A stretch of DNA of 64,000 nucleotides from positions 1,325,459-1,389,458 of the forward strand of contig JAYQSP010000011.1 of assembly GCA_038146925.1 (NCBI GenBank). The letters run 5' to 3'. The position numbers were made by a program, and so were the translations under genes. The stretch is from UBA830 sp038146925. GTDB lineage: Bacteria > Pseudomonadota > Alphaproteobacteria > MPNO01 > UBA830. The notes under the pieces were generated by a model. The model did no database searches and was not told where the DNA came from. It was given only the letters and a program-made list of their open reading frames with translations. Below are positions 17,861 to 26,549 of the stretch, piece by piece; the first letter of the stretch is position 1; each line of letters begins with the position of its first letter.

Positions 17861-18025
17861 GGCGTTCCGGGGCAGATTGAAAGCGGCGCGGACCCTATCA
17901 CAAGGCGAGTCGGGATCAAACATCGAGCGGCCAGGAGGCGGTGCGGCCCGATCCAAAGGGAATATGTTGCATGCTGTCGACGGGCCGCTATATTCCGCAA
18001 ACTTTCACTCAATGCGGAGAAAAGC

Positions 18026-18472
18026 ATGTTTGTTTCACCGGCTTGGGCGCAGGGCGCTGGCGGTGGTGGACTTGGCGGAATGGAGCAGCTCCTTCCCCTG
18101 GTACTGATATTCGTCGTTTTCTATTTCCTGCTGATCCGTCCGCAGCAGAAGAAGGCGAAAGTCCATCGCGAAATGCTGGGCAATCTGCGTCGCGGCGACC
18201 GCATTGTGACGAATGGCGGGTTGATCGGCACGATTACGCGCGTCCCCAACGAAACCGAACTGATCGTAGAGGTGGCCGACGGGGTCAAGGTCCGCGTATT
18301 GCGCGGGATGATCGCCGAAAGCCTCAGCAAAACCGATCCCGCGCCCGCAAAGTCCAAGAAAGACAAGGACCAGGATAAGGATCAGGCCGACGACGACCGG
18401 GATTACGACGATGCGGAAGAGGATGTCGATTACGAAGAAGATGTCGACGCCGAAGATCGCAAAAAAGACTGA
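18026..18472 (+). CDS. yajC: Sec translocase accessory protein YajC
   Basis: A 148-residue inner-membrane protein that associates with SecDF at the Sec translocon. One membrane helix (residues ~20-38, LLPLVLIFVVFYFLLIRPQQ) is followed by the conserved NLRRGDRIVTNGGLIGTI. The last ~45 residues are an unusually charged Lys/Asp/Glu tail beginning with alternating Lys/Asp around residue 112 and ending DAEDRKKD; ordinary YajC is ~110 residues. GGAGAAA before ATG 18026 serves as ribosome-binding site. It precedes secD by 44 bases. Confidence 0.92.
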   Translation: MFVSPAWAQGAGGGGLGGMEQLLPLVLIFVVFYFLLIRPQQKKAKVHREMLGNLRRGDRIVTNGGLIGTITRVPNETELIVEVADGVKVRVLRGMIAESLSKTDPAPAKSKKDKDQDKDQADDDRDYDDAEEDVDYEEDVDAEDRKKD

Positions 18473-18516
18473 TTTTACCGTCCGTCATTCAGCCTAACCG
18501 ACAGAGCACGCCGTAA

Positions 18517-20118
18517 ATGGTCTATTTCGCCAAGTGGAAGATGGTTCTGGTCGCCGTCGTCGCGCTCATGGGAATTTCTTTCGCGTTTCCCAACGTGCTT
18601 AGCGAGGAAGACGCGGCGTCCCTGCCGAGCTGGCTGCCCAATCAGCAGATGAATCTGGGCCTCGATCTGCAGGGCGGTTCGCATCTGTTGCTGGAAGTGG
18701 ATGTAGCGTCGGTTCTTGCGCAGCGCCGGGAAGCGCTGGTCGATTCCATTCGTGACGGGCTGCGCCGGGGATCGCCGCGCATCGGGTATCGCCGTCTTGG
18801 CGTACGCAACGAATGCGTCGGCTTCGATCTGCGGCGGGACGAGGACCGGGAACAGGCGGACGAGGTTCTGCGCAATCTGGAACCGAATACGTTCGAACCG
18901 CTTTTCGACGTATCGACTGACGGGCTCTCCTACACAGTCTGCAACACGGAAACCGGCCGCCGCGAAATCCTGACCTCGGCAATCGACCAGTCGATCGAGA
19001 TTGTCCGCCGCCGTATCGACGAACTTGGCACGCGCGAACCGACAATTCAGCGCCAGGGTTCGGACCGGATCCTGGTGCAGGTGCCCGGGCTTGACGACCC
19101 CGAACGCCTGAAAGAACTGATCGGCACAACGGCCAAAATGACATTTCATCTTCTGGACAGGGACAATTCTGCGGCCGAGGCCTGCGGGCCGGGACGGCGC
19201 CGCCCGGCAGGTACTATGTGTCTGCCGTCGATCGACGAACGGGACGGCAACGACAATCCTATCCAGTATCTGGTCAAACGCCGCGTCATGGTGGATGGCG
19301 AAAACCTTGTCGATGCGCAGGCCACGTTCCAGGATGGCCAGGCTGTCGTCTCCTTCCGCTTCGATGCGGTCGGTGCCCGCCGCTTCGGGGATGTGACGAG
19401 GGAAAACGTCGGTCAGCCTTTCGCCATCGTTCTCGACAAGGAAGTCATCAGCGCACCGGTGATCCGCGAACCGATCCTCGGCGGCAACGGGGTCATATCC
19501 GGTAATTTCACCATTCAGTCGGCGCAGGATCTGGCCCTTCTGCTGCGGGCAGGCGCGTTGCCGGCGCCGCTGACGGTGCTGGAGGAGCGCACCGTCGGCG
19601 CCGAACTGGGAGCGGATTCGATTGCTGCCGGCGAGTTCGCCAGTGTTCTGTCGATCGTTCTGGTCATCATTTTCATGGCGGCGGCCTATGGCATGTTCGG
19701 CCTGATGGCGGACGTGGCGCTGGTGCTGAATATCATCCTGATCGCCGCCGTTCTGTCGATGCTGCAGGCCACATTGACGTTACCGGGCATCGCGGGAATC
19801 GTGTTGACGATCGGCATGGCGGTTGACGCCAACGTATTGATATTCGAACGAATTCGCGAAGAGGAACGCAACGGGCGAACGCCTATATCGGCGGTCGATT
19901 CCGGGTATCAGCGGGCGTTGACGACGATTATCGACGCCAATATCACGACCCTGATTGCCGCCATTCTGCTGTTCCAGTTCGGCTCCGGCCCGATCAAGGG
20001 CTTTGCCGTGACGTTGGCCATAGGCCTCCTGACATCAATGTTCACCGCGATCATGGTCACCCGCCTCATGGTGGTCACATGGCTGCACCGCAAGCGGCCC
20101 AAGAAGCTGCCGCTTTAG
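18517..20118 (+). CDS. secD: Protein translocase subunit SecD
   Basis: A 533-residue RND-type membrane protein that uses proton motive force to complete Sec export. The P1 head begins after helix 1 with NLGLDLQGGSHLLLEVD near residue 46. The six-helix membrane half starts near residue 375 and contains the signature GMAVDANVLIFERIREE near residue 435. Length is normal. secF follows after 12 bases, so the two halves of the complex are co-transcribed with yajC. Confidence 0.95.
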   Translation: MVYFAKWKMVLVAVVALMGISFAFPNVLSEEDAASLPSWLPNQQMNLGLDLQGGSHLLLEVDVASVLAQRREALVDSIRDGLRRGSPRIGYRRLGVRNECVGFDLRRDEDREQADEVLRNLEPNTFEPLFDVSTDGLSYTVCNTETGRREILTSAIDQSIEIVRRRIDELGTREPTIQRQGSDRILVQVPGLDDPERLKELIGTTAKMTFHLLDRDNSAAEACGPGRRRPAGTMCLPSIDERDGNDNPIQYLVKRRVMVDGENLVDAQATFQDGQAVVSFRFDAVGARRFGDVTRENVGQPFAIVLDKEVISAPVIREPILGGNGVISGNFTIQSAQDLALLLRAGALPAPLTVLEERTVGAELGADSIAAGEFASVLSIVLVIIFMAAAYGMFGLMADVALVLNIILIAAVLSMLQATLTLPGIAGIVLTIGMAVDANVLIFERIREEERNGRTPISAVDSGYQRALTTIIDANITTLIAAILLFQFGSGPIKGFAVTLAIGLLTSMFTAIMVTRLMVVTWLHRKRPKKLPL

Positions 20119-20130
20119 GGGAAGACGAAG

Positions 20131-21084
20131 ATGCGCCTTATCAGCCTTGTTCCCGTCGGCACGAAGATCGACTTCATGCGGTTCCGCAAAATTGCGGCCA
20201 TATTCTCACTTGCGCTGGTTGTCGTATCGGCCGGCCTTTTCTTTACCAAGGGACTGAACTTCGGGATCGATTTCCGGGGCGGAATCCTGATGGAAATCCG
20301 CACCGACGGTCCCGCCGACATCTCCAAACTCCGGAGCACACTGAACGAACTGAACCTTGGCGAAGTTCAACTGCAGGAATTCGGCCAGCCGACCGACGTG
20401 CTCATCCGTATCGAGCGTCAGCCCGGCGGCGAGAAGGGCCAGCAGATTGCGGTCGAGAAAGCCAAGGCAGCGCTGGGAGAAAAGGTCAACTATCGCCGTA
20501 CGGAGTTTGTCGGCCCGAAAGTGGGTGGCGAACTGATTGAGGCGGGGGTTACGGCCGTCCTGCTGGCGATGGCGGCCATGCTCGTCTACATCTGGTTCCG
20601 GTTTGAGTGGCAGTTCGGGGTGGGCGCGGTGGTGGCGCTGCTTCATGACGTCGCGCTGACGATCGGTGTCTTTGCGCTGCTGGGGCTTGAATTCAATCTG
20701 TCTACCGTCGCCGCGATTCTGACCATTGCGGGCTATTCGATCAACGATACCGTGGTCGTCTATGACCGCGTCCGCGAGAACCTGCGGAAGTTCAAGCAGA
20801 TGTCGCTCTACGAGCTGTTGAACCTGTCAGTCAACGGCACCCTGTCGCGCACCCTGTTGACCAGCGTGACCACCCTGATCGCGCTCGGGGCGCTCTACTT
20901 CTTCGGTGGCGAGGTCATCAAGGGCTTCAGCTTCGCAATGATCTGGGGAGTTATAGTCGGTACCTATTCGTCGATTTTCATCGCCGTGCCGCTGCTGGTC
21001 TACATGAACCTGCGCCGAAGCGGTCTGATCGTCGGGGAAGAAATGGACGACGCGCCCACGGGCAAGCCCGCCGACCAGGGATGA
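20131..21084 (+). CDS. secF: Protein translocase subunit SecF
   Basis: A 317-residue partner of SecD with six membrane helices. The periplasmic start signature LNFGIDFRGGILMEI lies near residue 44, and the fourth helix signature GYSINDTVVVYDRVREN near residue 200. It ends with a polar tail, KPADQG. The TGA overlaps the ATG of the next gene (Mth938-like) as ATGA, a coupling often seen in this order. Confidence 0.95.
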   Translation: MRLISLVPVGTKIDFMRFRKIAAIFSLALVVVSAGLFFTKGLNFGIDFRGGILMEIRTDGPADISKLRSTLNELNLGEVQLQEFGQPTDVLIRIERQPGGEKGQQIAVEKAKAALGEKVNYRRTEFVGPKVGGELIEAGVTAVLLAMAAMLVYIWFRFEWQFGVGAVVALLHDVALTIGVFALLGLEFNLSTVAAILTIAGYSINDTVVVYDRVRENLRKFKQMSLYELLNLSVNGTLSRTLLTSVTTLIALGALYFFGGEVIKGFSFAMIWGVIVGTYSSIFIAVPLLVYMNLRRSGLIVGEEMDDAPTGKPADQG

Positions 21085-21461
21085 ACGACATCACGCCGGC
21101 GGTTCCGGCAGGGCGGCAGCTGATCCAGGGTTATGGGGCCGGCAATTTTCGTATCGCCGGCGAAGCCCATTCCGGTTCGGTGATTATTCTTCCCGAAATC
21201 ACGATGTCCTGGAGCGTCACCCGTTATGAAGACATTGCGGCGGAAACCTTGTCCGCGGTGGCGGAAGCCCGCGACAGTATCGAAGTTCTTCTGATCGGCT
21301 GTGGTCCGCGAATGGGCATGCCGCGCGCCGACATCCGCGACTACCTGAAGGGGTTCGGCATCGTACCGGAATGGATGGATACAGGCGCCGCCTGTCGAAC
21401 GTTCAATGTGTTGCTGACGGAAGATCGCGCGGTCGCCGCCGCCCTGATAGCGGTGGAATAA
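21081..21461 (+). CDS. Mth938-like domain protein (DUF498)
   Basis: A 126-residue protein of the Mth938/NDUFAF3-like fold, whose mitochondrial relative helps assemble respiratory complex I. Seen are an N-terminal YGAGNFRIAG, the central VLLIGCGPRMGMP near residue 70 and MDTGAACRTFNVLLTEDR near residue 99. It follows secF with a four-base overlap. In Alphaproteobacteria a squalene/phytoene-synthase-family (NDUFAF6-like) gene often comes next; here such a gene lies about 3 kb further on. Confidence 0.8.
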   Translation: MNDITPAVPAGRQLIQGYGAGNFRIAGEAHSGSVIILPEITMSWSVTRYEDIAAETLSAVAEARDSIEVLLIGCGPRMGMPRADIRDYLKGFGIVPEWMDTGAACRTFNVLLTEDRAVAAALIAVE

Positions 21462-21473
21462 GGTTTAGCGGAC

Positions 21474-21503
21474 AAAAAAGAAGGGGGCCCGGAGGCCCCC
21501 TTC
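21474..21503 (-). terminator. Intrinsic terminator for the PuuD-like gene
   Basis: A perfect 10-bp stem (21480-21489 with 21494-21503) and a 4-base loop. On the minus strand it is followed by six T residues (A-run at 21474-21479), so it fits the end of the minus-strand gene that stops at 21525. The plus-strand secF/Mth938 transcript may also end here, but without a T-run. Confidence 0.8.
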
Positions 21504-21524
21504 GGTGTGCGTTCTGTAAAGAGG

Positions 21525-22130
21525 TCAGAACAGGTTCTGTGCCGCCACCATGGCGTAGAGCATGGGGATCGACAGCATCGTGTTGGTCCGCGAGAACAGC
21601 ATCGCGGTACGGCCCGCTTTCGCTTTCTCGTCCGCCTCGACCTGTACGATGCCGAGCGCTTTCTTCTGGTTCGGCCAGATGATGAACCAGACATTGAACC
21701 ACATGATCGTGCCCAGCCACATGCCGATGCCGATTGCCGTGTGCTTCGGCACGCCGTCGGTCAGGCCGATGGCGATCGCGTCGGCGATATAACCGTTCAG
21801 CCAGGCCAGGATCAGGCCGGTGATGATCGTGGACATGGCGCCCCAGCGGAACCAGAACAGGGCCGCCGGCGCGATGACGCCGGTAATCGCCGGTTTCTGT
21901 TCGTCCGGGATATTTCCCATGTTGGGTATCTGGACGAAATTGAAGTACCAGAGGATACCAATCCACATCACGCCGCTGAGAACGTGCAGCCAGCGGAAGA
22001 TGAAAGCCCACCAGGCCTTGTCCAGTGCAAGGCCGGCGTCGTGCCAGCCCATGAGTATAACCACAAGCACAACCGCCAGGACGATGCCGGCAATAATCGT
22101 GCTTGTCAGATCGGATAGTATTTTAGCCAT
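21525..22130 (-). CDS. PuuD-like membrane protein (urate oxidase N-terminal family)
   Basis: A 201-residue membrane protein resembling the N-terminal membrane part of urate hydroxylase PuuD, without its cytochrome c domain. About five hydrophobic segments are visible. Conserved-looking features are FRWLHVLSGVMWIGILWYFN near residue 48 and WFNVWFIIWPNQKKALG near residue 145. The ATG at 22130 follows GAGGGATT at normal spacing; a longer frame to 22190 is less likely. Urate oxidation itself is doubtful for short stand-alone members. It has its own terminator. Confidence 0.65.
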   Translation of the reverse strand: MAKILSDLTSTIIAGIVLAVVLVVILMGWHDAGLALDKAWWAFIFRWLHVLSGVMWIGILWYFNFVQIPNMGNIPDEQKPAITGVIAPAALFWFRWGAMSTIITGLILAWLNGYIADAIAIGLTDGVPKHTAIGIGMWLGTIMWFNVWFIIWPNQKKALGIVQVEADEKAKAGRTAMLFSRTNTMLSIPMLYAMVAAQNLF

Positions 22131-22293
22131 CGTCAAATCCCTCAGTTTTCGTAGCGATTTGATGCTAACGGGAATGAATCGGCGGTTCAACGCGCATGGG
22201 GAAAGTGATGCTGCCAGTCTGTGAAAGCAGCTTTTCCTGAGATTAACGTTTAATTACAGTTGGTTAAGATGGTCTGGAAGGTGCTGTCTCGGC

Positions 22294-22314
22294 ATTCGGC
22301 GTTCGGCGCCGAAT
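22294..22314 (-). repeat. 8-bp hairpin behind hpnE
   Basis: ATTCGGCG (22294-22301) pairs with CGCCGAAT (22307-22314) around five bases, just past the hpnE stop on the minus strand. It also contains a perfect 12-bp palindrome at 22302-22313. There is no T-run, so a terminator role is only possible. The rest of the 194-base gap to the PuuD-like gene is A/T-richer and shows nothing else clear. Confidence 0.35.
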
Positions 22315-22324
22315 CGTTAAACGC

Positions 22325-23611
22325 TTATTCCGCGTCTTCCGAAATGGCTGTCCGGACCGCCGCCGTGGCTTTGCTGGCGGCGCGAAATCCGGACATGACG
22401 CTTCCGTCGATCGTCGCCGGCACGCCGGTATCCGTCCAGTCGCCGGCGAGAAACAGGTTCTTAATGCTGGTCGCGGTGCCTGGGCGAGCGTTGACCTGGG
22501 CCGGTGTCTGGGCGAAAGTGGCGCGTCTTTCCTTGATGATCCGCCAGGCGGGCAGGCGGCCCGCCGTGCGTCCGAGAACGGCGCCGGCTTCGGTCCAAAG
22601 TCTGTTGGCGATCTCCCAGTTGGGACTGTCCGCCAGCTCGTCGGCCGCGCTGATCGTCAGCGACACGATATTGTCGCGCACGAATATCCAGTGCGTTTCG
22701 GCATTGATCAAACCGAGAAACGGCATGTCCCACGGCAGAGATGCGGGTTGTTCGAGCCGGAAATGAGCGTTGACGATTGTTCGCGTTTCCGTCGGCGCCC
22801 CGGCTTCAGGCCAGATTTCATTGCACGCCTCGGGCGGCAGGGCGAGAACGACGGCATCTTCCCGGCCGACGCGCAGCATGCCTTCCGGAAAATACAGGGA
22901 CGTTACCCGGTGATCCGCCCAGCGTATTCCGCGCAAACGGGCCTTGAAACGGATCTGGGCGCCCTGGTCGGTCAGGAATTTCTGCGCCGGACGAACAAGC
23001 GCGTCGCTAAGACCTTTGTGGAAATACCAAGGTCGGCAGGCTTCCTCGCCGCGCAGGAAGGTTTCCCGCACGACTTTCCACATCAAGGCAGCCGACGCTT
23101 CGGCTCCATCGGTGTTCAGCGCCGCCTGGCACATCGGCTGCCACAGTTTTTCGTACAATGCGGACCCGGTGCCGACCGCCTGCGCTACCGTGTCTCCCCT
23201 GTCGGCGCGACGCAGCCGGTTGATCTGTGTGAAATATTCCATCGGGCGGGTGTTCGGAATGCGCCGGTCAGCGGAAAATATCCAGGTCGGCGGAAAGTTC
23301 CTGCCGGGACGCACGCGCCAGCGCTCGCCGGACTTCAGGTCGAGAAACGGGAAAGCGGCGGGCTTGATCTCGCGTATGGTGTCTTCGGCGTCGATATCGG
23401 ACAGATACGCGCGGGTGGAATCGTTCGCACCCAGCAACAGATGGTTGCCGTTGTCGATCATGCAGCCCAGACTTTCGTCGTGGAACGAGCGCGCCCGCCC
23501 ACCGGCATGGCCCGCCGCTTCGTACACGGCGACGTCCACGCCCGACATCGCCGCGCGCGTCGCGCAGGCGAGGCCGGACACACCGGCACCGATAACGTGG
23601 ATCGTGGGCAT
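22325..23611 (-). CDS. hpnE: Hydroxysqualene dehydroxylase HpnE
   Basis: A 428-residue FAD-dependent amine-oxidase-fold enzyme. HpnE reduces hydroxysqualene to squalene in the HpnCDE route that feeds hopanoid lipids. The FAD dinucleotide motif VIGAGVSGLACATRAA begins at residue 5, followed by YEAAGHAGGRARSF near 30 and GNHLLLGAN near 57. The C-terminal FAD-binding stretch NLFLAGDWTDTGVPATIDGS lies near residue 385. A phytoene desaturase is the main alternative. It follows an unrecognised gene by 37 bases and faces a synthase-family gene, but hpnC/hpnD proper are not next to it. Confidence 0.82.
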   Translation of the reverse strand: MPTIHVIGAGVSGLACATRAAMSGVDVAVYEAAGHAGGRARSFHDESLGCMIDNGNHLLLGANDSTRAYLSDIDAEDTIREIKPAAFPFLDLKSGERWRVRPGRNFPPTWIFSADRRIPNTRPMEYFTQINRLRRADRGDTVAQAVGTGSALYEKLWQPMCQAALNTDGAEASAALMWKVVRETFLRGEEACRPWYFHKGLSDALVRPAQKFLTDQGAQIRFKARLRGIRWADHRVTSLYFPEGMLRVGREDAVVLALPPEACNEIWPEAGAPTETRTIVNAHFRLEQPASLPWDMPFLGLINAETHWIFVRDNIVSLTISAADELADSPNWEIANRLWTEAGAVLGRTAGRLPAWRIIKERRATFAQTPAQVNARPGTATSIKNLFLAGDWTDTGVPATIDGSVMSGFRAASKATAAVRTAISEDAE

Positions 23612-23648
23612 TACGGTTCTTCTCGTACGTGAAGGCGGCGGGAATTTG

Positions 23649-24308
23649 TCACGGGGAGGGCCTTTTGCGCAAGCGCAAGCTTATCGCGGTCGAGAAACGG
23701 TCCCAGACGCCGAGATCGATTGCTCCGTGGATGCAGGGATCCACGGACAGACGGCGCAGCCGTTTCGACAGCAGTTTTTTCTCGTAGATCGTCAGAACCG
23801 CCAGTTCCGGATGCGCTTTCCCGGCATCGAAACCGGTGATGCGGGCGTAGGACTCTGTGGCTCTGTCCACAATTGCGGCCAGAACGGGGCGTGCGCCCGG
23901 ATCGTTCAGTCCGGATCTTTCAACAGCATGATTTCGCAGCAGATCCGATGGGAAAAGGTTGGGATAGGCGCGACGCTGCAGCATCAGTTCGGTCAGGAAC
24001 TTGGAGACGAACATCGCTTCCAGCGTGCGGGCAGCATCCGGCGCATCGTAGATACCGGCGATGGCCGTGCCTATCGATCCGGCGCCGAACTGCGACAGCG
24101 TCACCAGTTCGCTCATGCGCACGATCTCCGAGCCGGACGCGACTTTTTGTTCCGCCTGTCCAATCCGTTCGGCGCAGTCAAGCAGGGGGGCGTCCAGTCC
24201 GTTCGTTTGCCCGGTCATCACTGCGACTTCGAGCCTGTGCAGGGCGCTCAGAGCATCGCCGCGGGCATGGCGTTGCGCTTCGCATAGAAGATCGGACCAG
24301 AGAGACAT
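23649..24308 (-). CDS. Unrecognised 219-residue protein upstream of hpnE
   Basis: I do not recognise this family. The protein starts MSLWSDLLCEAQRHA, is largely alpha-helical in composition, has no membrane segment or signal peptide, and ends in a basic RLRKRPSP tail. Features that can be seen are MSELVTLSQFGAGSIGTA near residue 65, LMLQRRAYPNLFPSDLLR near 110 and LTIYEKKLLSKRLRRLS near 174. The start at 24308 is the ATG nearest the divergent synthase gene, whose start is 60 bases away. The 37-base spacing suggests an operon with hpnE and perhaps a role in isoprenoid lipid metabolism. Confidence 0.55.
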   Translation of the reverse strand: MSLWSDLLCEAQRHARGDALSALHRLEVAVMTGQTNGLDAPLLDCAERIGQAEQKVASGSEIVRMSELVTLSQFGAGSIGTAIAGIYDAPDAARTLEAMFVSKFLTELMLQRRAYPNLFPSDLLRNHAVERSGLNDPGARPVLAAIVDRATESYARITGFDAGKAHPELAVLTIYEKKLLSKRLRRLSVDPCIHGAIDLGVWDRFSTAISLRLRKRPSP

Positions 24309-24368
24309 GCACGCATGATACTCCGCAGTCTGTACGACTCGGAACGCGATCCTTACACTCCGATCCCG

Positions 24369-25199
24369 ATGTCGCCCCAAAATCATCGCGAGTACTGCGC
24401 CGGGCAGGTCCGGACATACGATTACGATCGTTATTTCGCGGCGGCCTTCGCACCGGCGGAAGTTCGGCGCGGGTTGCTGGCGTTGTACGCATTTAATCTG
24501 GAGATCGCCTCCGCGCGGGAACGGGTGAGCGAAGCTCTGCTGGGCGAAATCCGGTTGCAATGGTGGCGCGACGCTGTGTCGGAAATATATGATGGGTCGG
24601 TCCGGAATCACGCTGTCGCGGCGGAGCTGGCATCGGCCATAGAAACATTCGCGCTGCCGAAGGAGCCGTTCGATCGTATGATCGACGGCCGTGTTTTCGA
24701 CATGGACGAAGAAGCGCCGGAAGATATCAATGCGTTCCAGAACTACGTTTGCGCGACGGCGGGCGAACTAACCTGTGTCGCCTACCGGATCTGCGGCGTC
24801 AACGGCCGGGAAGATCAGGCGCGTCTGCTCGGCAGCGTCTGGGGAGGCACGGGACTGCTGCGCGCCGTGCCGTTTCATCTGTCCCAGCGCCGCGTCTACC
24901 TGCCGAAGGATCTGCTGCGGCGGGCCGGAACAACGGCGTCGATGCTGGCCGACAACGGGGCCGGGATCGATATATCTGGCGCCGTGGGCGATCTTACCGA
25001 GTTTCTGCTCGGTAAACTGGCGGCGGTGCAAAAGATCGAAAAGGGTGCGCGGCCGGCCGCGTCATACATCGCCCTCGCGACCAACTATCTGAAACGGCTC
25101 CAGGCATGCGGCAACAACGTGTTCTCTAACAGGCTGGAAGGTGCCCGCAGCGCGCGGCAGCTTCGGATACTGCGCGCGGGATTGACCGGGCGGGTGTGA
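24369..25199 (+). CDS. Squalene/phytoene synthase family protein
   Basis: A 276-residue isoprenoid-synthase-fold protein. It begins MSPQNHREYCAGQVRTYDYD, with ALYAFNLEIASARERVSE near residue 38 and IRLQWWRDAVSEIYDG near 60, the pattern of the NDUFAF6-like branch of this family. Classical squalene synthases have two D-x-x-x-D motifs; here the first region reads NLEIASARE and the second lacks a clear motif, so prenyl coupling is uncertain. The start at 24369 gives the normal beginning; an ATG at 24315 adds 18 residues. It ends directly against the convergent trmFO stop. Confidence 0.72.
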   Translation: MSPQNHREYCAGQVRTYDYDRYFAAAFAPAEVRRGLLALYAFNLEIASARERVSEALLGEIRLQWWRDAVSEIYDGSVRNHAVAAELASAIETFALPKEPFDRMIDGRVFDMDEEAPEDINAFQNYVCATAGELTCVAYRICGVNGREDQARLLGSVWGGTGLLRAVPFHLSQRRVYLPKDLLRRAGTTASMLADNGAGIDISGAVGDLTEFLLGKLAAVQKIEKGARPAASYIALATNYLKRLQACGNNVFSNRLEGARSARQLRILRAGLTGRV

Positions 25200-26549
25200 T
25201 TATCCGGCCGCGACCTGTTCGCTTCGCCACGCTTCGAGGTCGCCCAGCGCGCGGTCGGAATGCGCCTTTTTACGTTCGCGTCCCTTGATGCGGTGTTCGA
25301 ACGGCGGAAACAGGCCGAAATTCACGTTCATGGGCTGGAAGGTTTCGCTCTCGGCGCCGCCGGTGATGTGATCGAGCAGCGCGCCGAGCGCTGTCGTGAC
25401 CGGCGGAGGCGAAAACGTTTCGCCTTTTACCTCATGCGCCGCCATCTGCCCCGTGAGCAACCCGACCGCGGCACTTTCCACGTAACCCTCGACGCCCGTG
25501 ATCTGACCGGCGAAGCGCAGACGGGGCATGACTTTCAGGCGCAATTCCCGGTCGAGCAATTTTGGCGAATTCAGGAACGTGTTGCGGTGAATGCCGCCGA
25601 GTCGCGCGAAGGATGCGTTTTCGAGCCCCGGGATCATGCGGAACACGCGGGTCTGTTCGCCGTGTTTCAGCTTGGTCTGGAAGCCGACCATGTTGTAGAG
25701 CGTCGCCAGTGCGTTGTCCTGGCGCAGCTGTACCACGGCATACGATTTCTCGTCCTTGTGGGGATTGGTCAGACCGACCGGTTTCATCGGACCGTAGCGC
25801 AGCGTGTCTTCGCCGCGAGATGCCATCACCTCGATCGGCAGGCAGCCTTCGAAATAGGGGGTGTTTTCCTCCCATTCCTTGAATTCGGTCTTTTCCCCGT
25901 CGCGCAGCGCCTCGAGAAAGGCGAGGTACTCGTCCCGGTTCATCGGACAGTTTATGTAATCCTTGCCGGTGCCGCCCGGACCGGGCTTGTCGTAACGCGA
26001 CTGGTACCAGGCTTTATCGAAATCGATGCTATCCGTGTAGATGATCGGCGCGATCGCATCGAAAAAGGCGAGAGAATTTTCGTCGGTCAACGCGCCAATG
26101 GCCTCGGCGAGCGGCGGCGACGTCAGGGGGCCTGTCGCGACGATGACGCTTTTCCAGTCCTCGGGCGGCAGACCGGTGACTTCGCCCCTTTCGATGGTGA
26201 CGAGATCCTGTTCCGCCAGCGCCTGCGTGACGGCGTCGGAAAACGCGTCCCGGTCGACGGCCAGCGCGCCGCCGGCGGGAACCTTGTGTCTGTCCGCCAT
26301 GGCGATGATCAGCGAACCGCAGCGGCGCATCTCCTCGTGCAGCAGACCGACGGCGTTGTACTCGGCGTCGTCGGACCGGAACGAGTTTGAACAGACCAGC
26401 TCGGCCAGCCCGTCCGTCTGATGCGCGTCCGTCGACCGTTCGGGCCGCATTTCATGCAGAACGACCGGTACGCCGCGCTTCGAGACCTGCCATGCCGCCT
26501 CCGATCCGGCGAGACCGCCGCCGACGATATGAACCGGATGGGCTGTCAT
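25200..26549 (-). CDS. trmFO: Folate-dependent tRNA (uracil-54-C5) methyltransferase
   Basis: A 449-residue flavoprotein that makes ribothymidine-54 in tRNA using methylenetetrahydrofolate. The FAD motif HIVGGGLAGSEAAWQ starts at residue 7 and the family-specific ELVCSNSFRSDDA lies near residue 49. The C-terminal FAD region GQITGVEGYVESAAVGLL is near residue 345. ATG 26549 overlaps the chaC TGA as ATGA; longer in-frame starts would run back over chaC. TrmFO is common in Alphaproteobacteria that lack TrmA. Confidence 0.93.
   Translation of the reverse strand: MTAHPVHIVGGGLAGSEAAWQVSKRGVPVVLHEMRPERSTDAHQTDGLAELVCSNSFRSDDAEYNAVGLLHEEMRRCGSLIIAMADRHKVPAGGALAVDRDAFSDAVTQALAEQDLVTIERGEVTGLPPEDWKSVIVATGPLTSPPLAEAIGALTDENSLAFFDAIAPIIYTDSIDFDKAWYQSRYDKPGPGGTGKDYINCPMNRDEYLAFLEALRDGEKTEFKEWEENTPYFEGCLPIEVMASRGEDTLRYGPMKPVGLTNPHKDEKSYAVVQLRQDNALATLYNMVGFQTKLKHGEQTRVFRMIPGLENASFARLGGIHRNTFLNSPKLLDRELRLKVMPRLRFAGQITGVEGYVESAAVGLLTGQMAAHEVKGETFSPPPVTTALGALLDHITGGAESETFQPMNVNFGLFPPFEHRIKGRERKKAHSDRALGDLEAWRSEQVAAG

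Noticed and set aside
22691..24287. Two long plus-strand frames across hpnE and its upstream gene
   Set aside because: They are antisense shadows; the minus strand encodes the FAD protein with intact motifs.
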